Under the pieces are notes generated by a model. That model was not told where the DNA came from. It saw only the letters and a list, made by a program, of their open reading frames with translations, and did no database searches. Shown one piece after another: positions 32,622 to 41,325 of a stretch of 64,000 nucleotides of DNA. Origin of the DNA: Pseudoalteromonas galatheae (GTDB lineage Bacteria; Pseudomonadota; Gammaproteobacteria; Enterobacterales; Alteromonadaceae); contig NZ_PNCO02000001.1 of assembly GCF_005886105.2 (NCBI RefSeq), forward strand, positions 558,001 to 622,000, read 5' to 3'. The position numbers and the translations under genes were made by a program. Each line of letters starts with the position of its first letter. Position 1 is the first letter of the stretch.

Positions 32622-34802
32622 ATGAATTGTATTGTTAAATTAGTAAAAAATTCGATAAGCATTAGTTTAATTGTAAGTTTTAGTCATACGGCTATGGCAG
32701 AAGTAAATAGCCCAAATAGTATTGAACGCTTGACCATTGTAGGCAAATCCAATGGCATTAGTAATATTCCGGGAAGTGTTCAGGTTTTAGCTGAAAAAGA
32801 ATTAGCCACCTTTGATTACTCTGACATTATGCGAGTACTAACGAGTGTCCCCGGTGTATATGTGTTAGAAGAAGACGGTTATGGTCTAAGGCCAAACATA
32901 GGAATGCGGGGGTCGGGCCAAAACCGGAGTGAGAAGATAACGGTTCTTGAAGACAATGTGTTAGCTGCACCAGCGCCCTATTCAGCTCCTTCCGCATACT
33001 ACTTCCCAACATTTGGGAGAATTCAGCAGTTAGAAGTTCATAAGGGAGCATCGAGTGTACTTTATGGTCCTCGCAATATAGGAGGAGCTATAAATTTGTT
33101 GTCGAGGCAAATACCAGAAGAGAACCTTTCAGGCTTTTTTCAAGTGAACGGGGGACAAGATGGTTTCGCTAAAATACATACCTATGTAGGAGGACAAAGC
33201 GATAATATTGGTGGCTTGATTGAGGTTTTTAGTTATCAAGCTGACGGCTTTAAAGATATTAATCAAACGGAAGTAGATTCGGGCTTCAACAAAAATGATG
33301 TATTGATGAAAACGATGTTTAGCTCAGATGCTTTCTTTGGTACTTATCAAGAAATCGAATTTAAACTGAAGTATTCAGATGAAAAAGCCAACGAAACATA
33401 CATGGGTTTAACTAATGACGATTACCAAAAAAGCCCTTATAGCAGGTATGCCGCATCCCAGAAAGACAACATTGAAACAGAACACTTTCAATTTCAAGTA
33501 AATCACTTTGTGCAATTAAATAGTTTTTCTTCAATCGTTACAAGCTTGTATTTTAACGACTTTAATCGTAATTGGTATAAAGCGAGTAAAATTGGAGGGA
33601 AAGGTTTATCTGACGGTGGGATTGAGCTAGCGGCTATGTTTGATCATGGGTTGCTAGATGAACCGCTAAACGTCGATTTGAAAGCAAATAATCGAAGTTA
33701 TATATCTAAAGGGCTTCAGTCTCACTTCGACTTCGATATTGAAGATCACAATCTAAAACTAGGCATAAGAGTTCATTATGATGAAATGGATAGATATCAG
33801 TGGATAGATAGCTACAGTCTGAATACAGATTCTTCCATGACATTAACCTCTGCTGGAGTAGCTGGTACTGATTCAAACAGAATTGATAGCGCCGAAGCCT
33901 TATCACTATTTTTATTAGATGAATATCAACATGACGATCTGAATATTCGGTTGGGGTTTAGATTTGAAGATGTAGATATAAAAAGAAAAGACTGGGGGAA
34001 GGCTGATCCAAGTAGAAATTACTTACCTAAAGAAACTAAAAATTCGTCATCAGCTTTTCTACCCTCTTTAGGCTTCACATACGCTATGACAGATAATTTT
34101 GTTGTATTAGCCAACGTTAATAAGGGGTTTTCTCCTCCAGCTCCCGGAAATGAGAGTAGTGAAGCTGAGAAAAGTACCAATTACGAAATTGGCTTAAGAA
34201 GTAGTCTAGGTTCTGTTAACAGCGAGGCCATAGTTTTTTATTCGGATTATAAAAATATGCACGGAAACTGTACGGTCAGTCAGGGGTGTAGCGATGATAA
34301 TGTGGGTGACCAATATAATGCGGGTAAAGTGCAAGTAGAAGGGGTGGAGTTAAAGCTAGGGTATGATTTCACTGCGAGTAATATTCGTTTTCCTATAAAT
34401 GCCTCCTATACCTATTCAAAGAGTAGGTTTAAGAATAGCTTTGAATCCAAGTTGGATACTTGGGGAGAGGTTTATTCAGGTTTTGAGTTACCGTATATCC
34501 CTGAAAATCAATTACAGCTATCACTAGGGGCACATGGAGAAAGCTGGGAAGGAAACTTACTCTTTAGGTATGTTGGGAAATCGCGTTCTTCGGCGGGTAA
34601 AGGACAAATACCAGTTGATCAATTAATCGAAGCTAGAACATTGCTAGATTTTCGAGCTATCTATGAACTATCTCATAAACACACAATGAGTATTAGTGTA
34701 GATAATTTATTAGGAAAGAAATACATGGTCTCTCGCGCACATGGGTCGATTATGGTTGGAAAACCGCGCTCATTAATATTGGGGTATGAATACTCTTTCT
34801 GA
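32622..34802 (+). CDS. TonB-dependent receptor, FecA-like
   Basis: 726 aa from ATG 32622 (no SD; a TTG at 32595 would add nine residues). Signal peptide to about residue 26 (HTAMAEV), TonB box region IERLTIV, plug with GLRPNIGMRGSGQNRSEKI and APAPYSAPSAYYFPTFGR, which are FecA-family hallmarks, then a 22-strand barrel ending GYEYSF. No FecR-interacting N-terminal domain. Directly upstream (42 bp) of a formyltransferase gene. The ligand is unknown; context suggests a metal chelate. Confidence 0.9.
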   Translation: MNCIVKLVKNSISISLIVSFSHTAMAEVNSPNSIERLTIVGKSNGISNIPGSVQVLAEKELATFDYSDIMRVLTSVPGVYVLEEDGYGLRPNIGMRGSGQNRSEKITVLEDNVLAAPAPYSAPSAYYFPTFGRIQQLEVHKGASSVLYGPRNIGGAINLLSRQIPEENLSGFFQVNGGQDGFAKIHTYVGGQSDNIGGLIEVFSYQADGFKDINQTEVDSGFNKNDVLMKTMFSSDAFFGTYQEIEFKLKYSDEKANETYMGLTNDDYQKSPYSRYAASQKDNIETEHFQFQVNHFVQLNSFSSIVTSLYFNDFNRNWYKASKIGGKGLSDGGIELAAMFDHGLLDEPLNVDLKANNRSYISKGLQSHFDFDIEDHNLKLGIRVHYDEMDRYQWIDSYSLNTDSSMTLTSAGVAGTDSNRIDSAEALSLFLLDEYQHDDLNIRLGFRFEDVDIKRKDWGKADPSRNYLPKETKNSSSAFLPSLGFTYAMTDNFVVLANVNKGFSPPAPGNESSEAEKSTNYEIGLRSSLGSVNSEAIVFYSDYKNMHGNCTVSQGCSDDNVGDQYNAGKVQVEGVELKLGYDFTASNIRFPINASYTYSKSRFKNSFESKLDTWGEVYSGFELPYIPENQLQLSLGAHGESWEGNLLFRYVGKSRSSAGKGQIPVDQLIEARTLLDFRAIYELSHKHTMSISVDNLLGKKYMVSRAHGSIMVGKPRSLILGYEYSF

Positions 34803-34844
34803 TTTGAGTTTTATTAGATCGATTATTTTTTGTAGGAGTTAATT

Positions 34845-35663
34845 ATGAAATTAGCTTATTTTGGCGGAGATGTATTTTTTTCCTGCTTCGAATCAATTTT
34901 AAATAAAGGCTTTGAAATTACTAAGGTATATATTAATGAGCCAATAGACAGTGCAGTCAAAATTTCACACTACTGTGAAAAATTAGGTATTGAACTGGTG
35001 TCAACTAGGCCCTGTTATGAGGATTTATTGCGGTTAATTGACGACGGAGTTGAACTATTTGTTGTTGCTAGCTACAAATTTAAATTACCTCAAACAAGAG
35101 TCAACTATGCAATCAACATTCACCCGACTCTACTGCCTGCTGGTCGAGGACCCACTCCTTTACCTTATGTTGTTGAAGCCCCTGCTTTTGCTGGAGCAAC
35201 AATTCACAAATTGGCAGGTGAGTTTGACGCTGGAGATATCATATTACAAGAGAAATTGAGCATTTCAGAAGGTGAATCCGTATCTTCTATAATGGTAAAA
35301 ACAAGTTTACTGGCAAGTAAACTGTTGAAGAAATTTTTAAACAACTTAGAAGAAGCTTATAGCAACGCTATCCCACAAGACTGCAAGGATTTAAGTTATT
35401 GCCCAGCCTTATCTCTGGAAGATAGAGTGCTTAATTGGGATATGAATATTGAAGAGATTAAACGTTTAGTTCGACGGTTTGGTCACTGGGGAGTTTTTAT
35501 GAAAATTGACAATAAGCCTGTATTAATAAACAACATTGAAGCGGTCTGCTTTGAGCATAATTATGGGACCGGAACTCTAATCTATGAAGACTGTGACTTA
35601 CTGGCAATTGCTGTAATAGACGGTTTTTTATGTATCCCCAAGTGTAGAAGTATTCAGGGGTAG
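34845..35663 (+). CDS. Fmt-like N10-formyl-THF formyltransferase, copy 1
   Basis: 272 aa, SD GGAG. A formyltransferase N-domain with the catalytic triad spaced as in Fmt: Asn91 and His93 in INIHPTLLPAGRGPTPLPY, Asp131 in FDAGDIILQEK; then a C-terminal Fmt-C/OB-like segment (about 190-272). Shorter than methionyl-tRNA Fmt (about 315 aa), and the genomic context rules against tRNA: it lies between a FecA-like receptor and a leader-type exported protein. Likely formylates an amine of a small molecule or sugar nucleotide. About 45-50% identical by eye to the copy at 37083. Confidence 0.85.
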   Translation: MKLAYFGGDVFFSCFESILNKGFEITKVYINEPIDSAVKISHYCEKLGIELVSTRPCYEDLLRLIDDGVELFVVASYKFKLPQTRVNYAINIHPTLLPAGRGPTPLPYVVEAPAFAGATIHKLAGEFDAGDIILQEKLSISEGESVSSIMVKTSLLASKLLKKFLNNLEEAYSNAIPQDCKDLSYCPALSLEDRVLNWDMNIEEIKRLVRRFGHWGVFMKIDNKPVLINNIEAVCFEHNYGTGTLIYEDCDLLAIAVIDGFLCIPKCRSIQG

Positions 35664-35741
35664 AGCAGCCATAACTCCATTTTAAGTTATTGGAATTTAT
35701 TAAAGTGTAAACTATCGTGTTACTAAGGTTTATAGGAAAAA

Positions 35742-36161
35742 ATGTTAAAACTGTTCAACTGGTTAAAAATAGTAATTCTTACGGTGTTAATGACGCAGCA
35801 CAGCTATATTATTGCTAAACCAATGAACTGCATTGAACATTCCAAAGAGCCTTCAATTACAGAAATAACCCAAAGTAAAGAGCATAAGTATCAGAGTATC
35901 GATGTATCCAGCCATCAACACTTAAGTGATAATGACAATATGCAGCACAGTCATACTGATAAAGATTGTGAGAAATGTAAAGTTGGGAATTGTTTGTGTT
36001 GTGAAGGTGGCTTTTGTACAAGTTTTCTAGTGACCGCTTACCTATCCCAAGAAGGGCCTTCTTATTTTAAGGTAATTGATTCAGCATCAATTATGCACAG
36101 GATCTCATCTCCAAACTCAGGTATTCATTTTATACCCTATCGCCCTCCAATAATAGGCTAA
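35742..36161 (+). CDS. Small exported Cys/His-rich leader-type protein ending in RPP
   Basis: 139 aa: N-terminal hydrophobic export segment (about 8-26), a His-rich middle (SSHQHLSDNDNMQHSHTDKD), the Cys cluster DCEKCKVGNCLCCEGGFC and the tail HFIPYRPPIIG. Very close paralogue of 40788 (same Cys spacing, same tail). Heads the DUF1624/formyltransferase pair. A 12-bp perfect palindrome TTGACTAGTCAA lies 12 bp after the stop. Proposed metal-sensing leader, or a periplasmic copper-binding protein. Confidence 0.75.
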   Translation: MLKLFNWLKIVILTVLMTQHSYIIAKPMNCIEHSKEPSITEITQSKEHKYQSIDVSSHQHLSDNDNMQHSHTDKDCEKCKVGNCLCCEGGFCTSFLVTAYLSQEGPSYFKVIDSASIMHRISSPNSGIHFIPYRPPIIG

Positions 36162-36393
36162 TCACAGGGGTCTTTGACTAGTCAATACAACCCAATATTA
36201 AAACATCTTGTTTATTGAATCGGTTCATTAGTATCAGGCAGCTATTTACTGCTACGAAGGGCTTAACTTATGAAATGGTCAATAACATAGAACGAGAGTT
36301 GAGAGCTTCGCTTGGTAAGTTTTTTCTAAACATATTTCGCTTAGCAATTAGATAGTCAGTGAAAGTTCTTTCTATATATTTAAAGAAGGTAAA

Positions 36394-37080
36394 ATGCAAA
36401 GGAACAGTTATATCGATTTTATGAGGGCAATTGCAATTATTTTGATGGTTGCGTTTCATTTTGTCTGGGATTTAAACCATTTTGGTTACATTCGGGCAGA
36501 CATACCTAATGGTTTTTTCTGGAAAGAGCTAAGAGCAGTAATCGTCAGTTTGTTCTTGTTTTCTGTTGGTGCCAGTTTGGTTTATTCCTACCAAGGTGGA
36601 ATATCATCGAAGAAGTTGTATTGGCGGCTATTTAAGATATCTAGTGCAGCGTTTCTGGTGACTTTATCCTCACTCATTACTTTACCTGAGCATTGGATTT
36701 ACTTTGGTGTTTTACACTTTATAGCTGTTGCTACCTTTTTGTTAGTATGGTTGGTCGGGAAGCCTAAACTTGCTTTGCTATTATCTATGCTTACTTTTAC
36801 AGCATATATAGTTTTAGATATACCTTGGAATTGGCCATTCAACTATATTCAAGGTTACATTTCAAAACACCCTAGTGACTTAGTTACTCCGTTTCCTTGG
36901 CTAGCTTTGCCCTTGCTTGGTATCTGGGCTACACATTTTCGAATTTTTGCTTTAGGTCCAGCCAATCAAAAAGCAATATCCCCTTATGTGACATCGCTTA
37001 GTCGACACTCTTTACTGATTTATTTACTTCATCAACCTTTACTTTTTGCTGGTTTTAGCGCTATAGAATGGCTCAATTGA
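36394..37080 (+). CDS. DUF1624 membrane protein (HGSNAT-catalytic-like)
   Basis: 228 aa, about seven TM segments. Starts RNSYIDFMRAIAIILMVAFHFVWDLNHFG, the DUF1624/heparan-alpha-glucosaminide N-acetyltransferase catalytic-domain signature with a conserved intramembrane His, and ends with LSRHSLLIYLLHQPLLF. Such proteins transfer acyl groups across membranes or sit in acyltransferase-like families; the substrate is unknown. SD AAGAAGG; 2 bp separate it from the second formyltransferase. Confidence 0.8.
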   Translation: MQRNSYIDFMRAIAIILMVAFHFVWDLNHFGYIRADIPNGFFWKELRAVIVSLFLFSVGASLVYSYQGGISSKKLYWRLFKISSAAFLVTLSSLITLPEHWIYFGVLHFIAVATFLLVWLVGKPKLALLLSMLTFTAYIVLDIPWNWPFNYIQGYISKHPSDLVTPFPWLALPLLGIWATHFRIFALGPANQKAISPYVTSLSRHSLLIYLLHQPLLFAGFSAIEWLN

Positions 37081-37082
37081 AT

Positions 37083-37919
37083 ATGAAAGTCGTCTATTTT
37101 GGGAACAATCTATTTTCAAATTGTTTAGCATTTTTGATTAAGCAAGGCTTAAGTGTTGAAGCTGCCTATATCAATGATATAAAGGAAAACGCAAGTTTCG
37201 TTAAACGGCTTTGTGATACACATAAAATAATGACACGTTCATTAAAACCGACGAAAGAAGAGTTTGATGAACATATAAAATCTGGAGTGACTCTTTTTGT
37301 CGTTGCTGACTATGGATATAGACTGCCGATAACGAATGTAAAATATGCTTTCAATATTCACCCCTCACTTTTACCTAAAGGAAGAGGACCTACGCCACTA
37401 ACATACTTAGTTGACTTACCGGAATTTGCAGGTGTTAGTTTACATAAACTTACGGATATGCTCGATGGTGGAGATATCTTACTCCAAGAACAATTTGAAG
37501 TTGAAAAAAATGAATCCATTTCCTCTTTAATGGTGAAGTCAAGCTTGCTTGCGGAATCTTTACTACAAACCTTGTTAAATGATCTCGAAACTATCTATGA
37601 GAGCGCTACGCCACAAGAAGAACGATTAGCTACTTATTGGAAGCTTCCTAGTATAAAAAGAAGAATCATGTCGTGGCGTGATGACACTCAGCAATTTAGG
37701 CAAGCACTACGTCAATATGGACATTTTGGCATCTTAGTCGAACTGAATGGCCAACTTTTCATTGTAAGTCATTTGGAGGTAACTGATTTCAAGCATGACT
37801 GCGACATAGGCAGCATAATTTTTGAGGATCAAACAGTAATTAGTATCGCTATTAATGGCGGTTATGTCGTTTTTACGAAAAACAATATGGCGTTTTCCAA
37901 TTCTTCGGTTCAAAAATAA
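37083..37919 (+). CDS. Fmt-like formyltransferase, copy 2
   Basis: 278 aa from ATG 37083, chosen because its N-terminus MKVVYFGNNLFSNC then aligns with copy 1 (MKLAYFGGDVFFSC); an in-frame ATG at 37068 would overlap the DUF1624 gene. Catalytic triad at identical positions: Asn91, His93 (FNIHPSLLPKGRGPTPLTY) and Asp131 (LDGGDILLQE). C-terminal OB-like domain present. No own SD, so translation is probably coupled to the DUF1624 gene. Confidence 0.85.
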   Translation: MKVVYFGNNLFSNCLAFLIKQGLSVEAAYINDIKENASFVKRLCDTHKIMTRSLKPTKEEFDEHIKSGVTLFVVADYGYRLPITNVKYAFNIHPSLLPKGRGPTPLTYLVDLPEFAGVSLHKLTDMLDGGDILLQEQFEVEKNESISSLMVKSSLLAESLLQTLLNDLETIYESATPQEERLATYWKLPSIKRRIMSWRDDTQQFRQALRQYGHFGILVELNGQLFIVSHLEVTDFKHDCDIGSIIFEDQTVISIAINGGYVVFTKNNMAFSNSSVQK

Positions 37920-37952
37920 TGCGTGTTGATGAAAGTTTTATGGTCTAGCTAC

Positions 37953-38267
37953 ATGATGAGAAATTTAAGAGCAGAGTATAAGGGTTTTAATGCAAAACAG
38001 ATGTGCTATGTGTTTTGTTTATTATTCACGTTTCTGTTCACTTCGCATTTGGCTATTGCTCATACATACGACAATTAAGAGCATATAGCGTATGAATATT
38101 GTCAACACTGTGCGCAATATACTCCTTTTGATAATAACAATTGTGGAAGTACTGTTTCCCAGAAGCTTTTAAGAAAACAACCGCCTTCTCCAATATTATT
38201 TTTGAGAGATTTACACCCCTCTAGTTTTTTCACAAAAATAGAAATTAGAGGGCCTCCTCGTATCTAG
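37953..38267 (+). pseudogene. Leader-type exported protein (GPP tail) with one internal TAA
   Basis: 104 codons in one frame: MMRNLRAEYK..., export segment FCLLFTFLFTSHLAIAH, then TAA at 38076-38078, then EHIAYEYCQHCAQYTPFD... with a CxxC, ending EIRGPPRI. One substitution (e.g. CAA, GAA or AAA to TAA) restores a sixth member of the RPP-tailed family. It lies 118 bp upstream of the ZnuD-like receptor. If the family acts as nascent-chain regulators, this lesion would uncouple the receptor from its sensor. Confidence 0.7.
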
Positions 38268-38292
38268 GTTTAACGAATAAGTAAAGTTTTCC

Positions 38293-38383
38293 CCTCCGCT
38301 ATCTAGGTAGCAGAGGTTTAGTTTATTGCTACTTCCTCACAAAGAATATCACGGAAGTAGCTCGTTATTGATATGAGAGGAAG
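38293..38383 (+). promoter_or_regulatory. Putative attenuator: alternative hairpins masking the TonB-receptor SD
   Basis: Three elements. (a) CCTC-c-GCTA / TAGC-a-GAGG hairpin at 38293-38316. (b) A perfect 9-bp stem GCTACTTCC (38328-38336) / GGAAGTAGC (38353-38361). (c) CTTCCTC (38332-38338) is the exact complement of GAGGAAG (38377-38383), the ribosome-binding site of the receptor starting at 38386. Stems b and c share CTTCC and so exclude each other: b frees the SD, c hides it. Confidence 0.55.
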
Positions 38384-38385
38384 CT

Positions 38386-40551
38386 ATGAAATATATAGCA
38401 TTATTATTTAGTTTAATTTATTCGATCCAAGGGATTGCGTCCCCGCAGTCTATTGAAGGAAAAATTGTTTTTACAGATGGAACACCTGTAAAGAATACCT
38501 TATTGCATTTGGTTGAGCCTCAGATAAGTGTTACAACAAATGAGTTAGGCACTTTTAGTTTATCCAAGCTTAAACCGGGTTCTTATACCATCCAACTACA
38601 TCTTTCAAGCGGCCTAGTTGTCGTAGAAAGGGTTGATTTTTCAAATGACAAAAATACTAATGTAATTTTGGATAAACCTGATATTGAAAGGATAGTAGTT
38701 ACTGCTAGTTTAACGCAACGCTCGGCACTTGATATGTCTATTCCTGTCAATGTGTTGAGTAATGAAGAGTTAGTTAGTAAACGAGGTTCAACAATTGGTG
38801 AAACCCTTGCTGATGAACCGGGTATATCGGCGTCACCTTATGGAGCGGGTGCTAGTCGCCCTGTAATTAGAGGTCTATCAGGAAATCGTGTAAGAGCTTT
38901 GCAAAATGGTATAGGTACATTGGATGCATCATCAACAAGCCCAGATCATGCTATTTCTAGTGAACCATTACTAGCTCAACAAATTGAAGTATTGAAAGGC
39001 CCGATCACATTGCTTTATGGTAGTGAAGCAATTGGTGGTGTTATCAATGTTGTTGATGGAAGAATTCCAAATCAATCATCAATTGAGCCTTTAAATGGCT
39101 CCGCCGAAATTCGTTACAATTCTGGCAATAATGAAAAAGCTGGTGTCGCTAGGCTAGATGGTGGAACTGGCATGGTAGCTTATCATGTAAGTGGTTACTT
39201 TAGAGATAGTGGCGATCAGTCTTTACCGTCCTCACTAAATGGCGATTTACTTAATAGTGACGTTGATGCGAATGGGGCTACGGCAGGTATATCATTATTT
39301 GATGGCAAAGAAGGGTATTTTGGGGTTGCGATAGGTAAGTATGCTAATAATTATGGACTGCCAGCAGAGTCCAAACTAGAGGAGTTCATTAGACTTGATA
39401 TAGAGCAGAACAGGACGGACATTGAGGGTAAATTGTATTCGCCATTCAATGGAATAAAGTCAATACACTTAAAGTGGGGTAAAAATGATTACCAGCATGT
39501 TGAGCTGGAAGGAGAAGAAATTGGGACTGTATTTTCAAACGATGCTGATGAATCTCGTCTTGAAATCATGCATGAAGCTTTAAGTGGCTGGCAAGGTGCG
39601 CTAGGAATTCAATTTAATAATCGTGATTTCTCAGCGCAAGGTGAGGAGGCTTTTGTACCGCCATCAACTACAAAATCTACTGGAATATTTTGGGTAGAAG
39701 AAAAACGTTTTGGTGAGATAAAAATAGAGTGGGGTCTTCGTCATGACACTCAAACAGTAACGTCAAGTGCAATATTAGAGGAAATGGAAACGAAATCTTT
39801 TAGTACCTCGATAGGTGCTTTGTGGCGACTTAATCCGTCGTACTCGTTTGCACTGGCTCTTTCAAGAGCACAACGTCCACCAAATGCAGAAGAATTGCTT
39901 TCAAATGGTCCACATTTAGCAACTCAAACATACGAATTAGGTAATATTAATCTAGCTAAGGAAACAGCCAATAATATTGACATTTCACTAAGGAAACACT
40001 TAGGAAAACTCAATTTTACAATCAATGGTTTCTACAATAAATATGATGACTTTATCTATGAACGAGCTACTGGCGAGATAGAGGATGAACTACCTATCTT
40101 CCAATTCGAACAAAAAGATGCTTCTTTTAAAGGTATAGAGATTGATTCAGATTGGCTTTTGTTTGAAAACGGCTTGGATAAAATATCAGTTCAAGGCCAA
40201 GTGGATTATGTAAGGGCAACGCTTTCAAATGGAGAAAATTTGCCAAGAATTCCTCCTATCCGCTTCGGAGTTGGAGCTTTGTATGAAACAACTAACTGGT
40301 TTGTTGACGTAACAGCTAGACGCTACTTTAACCAAAATAAAACTGCGCCGTTTGAAACGAGCACTGATGGTTACACTTTGGTTGATGTTAAATTCAACTA
40401 CCAATTAAGCTCCGGTTTTTTTGACTATACATTCTTTATTCGCGGTCAAAACTTATTGGATGAAGTGGTGAGAAACCATGCTTCTTTTATAAAAGATATT
40501 GCGCCTTTACAAGGGCGCTCAATTACAGCCGGAGTTAGAGCAGCTTTTTAA
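38386..40551 (+). CDS. TonB-dependent receptor, ZnuD-like, with N-terminal carboxypeptidase-regulatory-like domain
   Basis: 721 aa. Signal peptide (to about residue 19), a CarboxypepD_reg-like domain (20-95), plug with ERIVVTASLT, SRPVIRGLSGNRVRALQNGIG and SSTSPDHAISSEP, which resemble ZnuD-type zinc receptors, and a barrel ending GVRAAF with terminal Phe. SD GAGGAAG. Preceded by the broken leader (37953) and attenuator-like hairpins. Substrate might be zinc, copper or a metallophore complex. Confidence 0.9.
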   Translation: MKYIALLFSLIYSIQGIASPQSIEGKIVFTDGTPVKNTLLHLVEPQISVTTNELGTFSLSKLKPGSYTIQLHLSSGLVVVERVDFSNDKNTNVILDKPDIERIVVTASLTQRSALDMSIPVNVLSNEELVSKRGSTIGETLADEPGISASPYGAGASRPVIRGLSGNRVRALQNGIGTLDASSTSPDHAISSEPLLAQQIEVLKGPITLLYGSEAIGGVINVVDGRIPNQSSIEPLNGSAEIRYNSGNNEKAGVARLDGGTGMVAYHVSGYFRDSGDQSLPSSLNGDLLNSDVDANGATAGISLFDGKEGYFGVAIGKYANNYGLPAESKLEEFIRLDIEQNRTDIEGKLYSPFNGIKSIHLKWGKNDYQHVELEGEEIGTVFSNDADESRLEIMHEALSGWQGALGIQFNNRDFSAQGEEAFVPPSTTKSTGIFWVEEKRFGEIKIEWGLRHDTQTVTSSAILEEMETKSFSTSIGALWRLNPSYSFALALSRAQRPPNAEELLSNGPHLATQTYELGNINLAKETANNIDISLRKHLGKLNFTINGFYNKYDDFIYERATGEIEDELPIFQFEQKDASFKGIEIDSDWLLFENGLDKISVQGQVDYVRATLSNGENLPRIPPIRFGVGALYETTNWFVDVTARRYFNQNKTAPFETSTDGYTLVDVKFNYQLSSGFFDYTFFIRGQNLLDEVVRNHASFIKDIAPLQGRSITAGVRAAF

Positions 40552-40721
40552 TTGGTTTAATTTTCTTTAAAGACTATATGGAGCCTTTACTAAGTGAAAC
40601 TTTTATATTTTGTACTGGCTTCCTATTAGTTATAGAGAGCTAAGGTATAAAATAAAAAGTGCACAGACATTTTAGATGTAGAAGAGTTACAAGGGTTAGA
40701 ACCTAAGTTTCAGTTCAAACT

Positions 40722-40735
40722 TTGATCAAGATCAT
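40722..40735 (+). promoter_or_regulatory. FNR/CRP-like site upstream of leader at 40788
   Basis: TTGATCAAGATCAT matches the FNR consensus TTGAT-N4-ATCAA except for the last position. It is 53 bp upstream of the gene. No promoter elements at canonical spacing could be confirmed. Confidence 0.35.
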
Positions 40736-40787
40736 TGAAATATTTGCATAAGCTGTTAGTGTTAGTTGTACTATAGAAGGAATTAAA

Positions 40788-41210
40788 ATGTTTAGACTTT
40801 TCAAGTGGTTTAAAATAGTGGTGATTACCGTGCTGCTTACGCAGCATGGCTTTGCTGCGACTAAACCAATGAATTGTGAAGAACATCATAAGGACTCTTC
40901 CGATACGCATATTATGCAACCAAGCGAAAATATGCATCATCAAACAATGGATAGCAATAGTCACCATCACGCTGAAAATTCAAAAGATGCTAAGCACAAT
41001 CATGCTGATGAGGAGTGTGAAAAATGTAAAGCTGGTGATTGTCTTTGCTGCGAAGGTGGCTTTTGTGCAAGCTTTCATTTAAATGCCTATCTTGTGCATG
41101 AGGAAGAAGAAAGTAACAGCAATATTAACTTAGACTTAATTATTCAACGGATACCCCCGCCAGCCTCTGGCATCCACCTCTTACCTTATCGTCCCCCAAT
41201 TATTGGCTAA
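40788..41210 (+). CDS. Small exported Cys/His-rich leader-type protein ending in RPP
   Basis: 140 aa, SD GAAGGA. Export segment about 10-26, a His-rich middle (MHHQTMDSNSHHHAE), the cluster ECEKCKAGDCLCCEGGFC, and the tail HLLPYRPPIIG. Paralogue of 35742. It sits 115 bp upstream of the His/Glu-rich outer-membrane protein gene; the interval holds TTGGTT/AACCAA (6-bp hairpin). Same proposed role as the other leaders. Confidence 0.75.
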   Translation: MFRLFKWFKIVVITVLLTQHGFAATKPMNCEEHHKDSSDTHIMQPSENMHHQTMDSNSHHHAENSKDAKHNHADEECEKCKAGDCLCCEGGFCASFHLNAYLVHEEEESNSNINLDLIIQRIPPPASGIHLLPYRPPIIG

Positions 41211-41325
41211 TCACGGGAGCAGTGCGTCTTTTTTTCGCCAGTCCCATCAAAAATAGAACGATTTATTCATTGGTTTAAATAACCAACTGTTTTGAACAAT
41301 TAGCACAATATTTTTGGGAGGCATG

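Noticed and set aside
34845..35663. Housekeeping methionyl-tRNA formyltransferase (fmt)
   Set aside because: Too short, duplicated at 37083, no def/rsmB neighbours, and located in a TonB receptor locus.
36268..36393. Short frames before the DUF1624 gene
   Set aside because: Under 30 codons, no SD, no similarity to other leaders.
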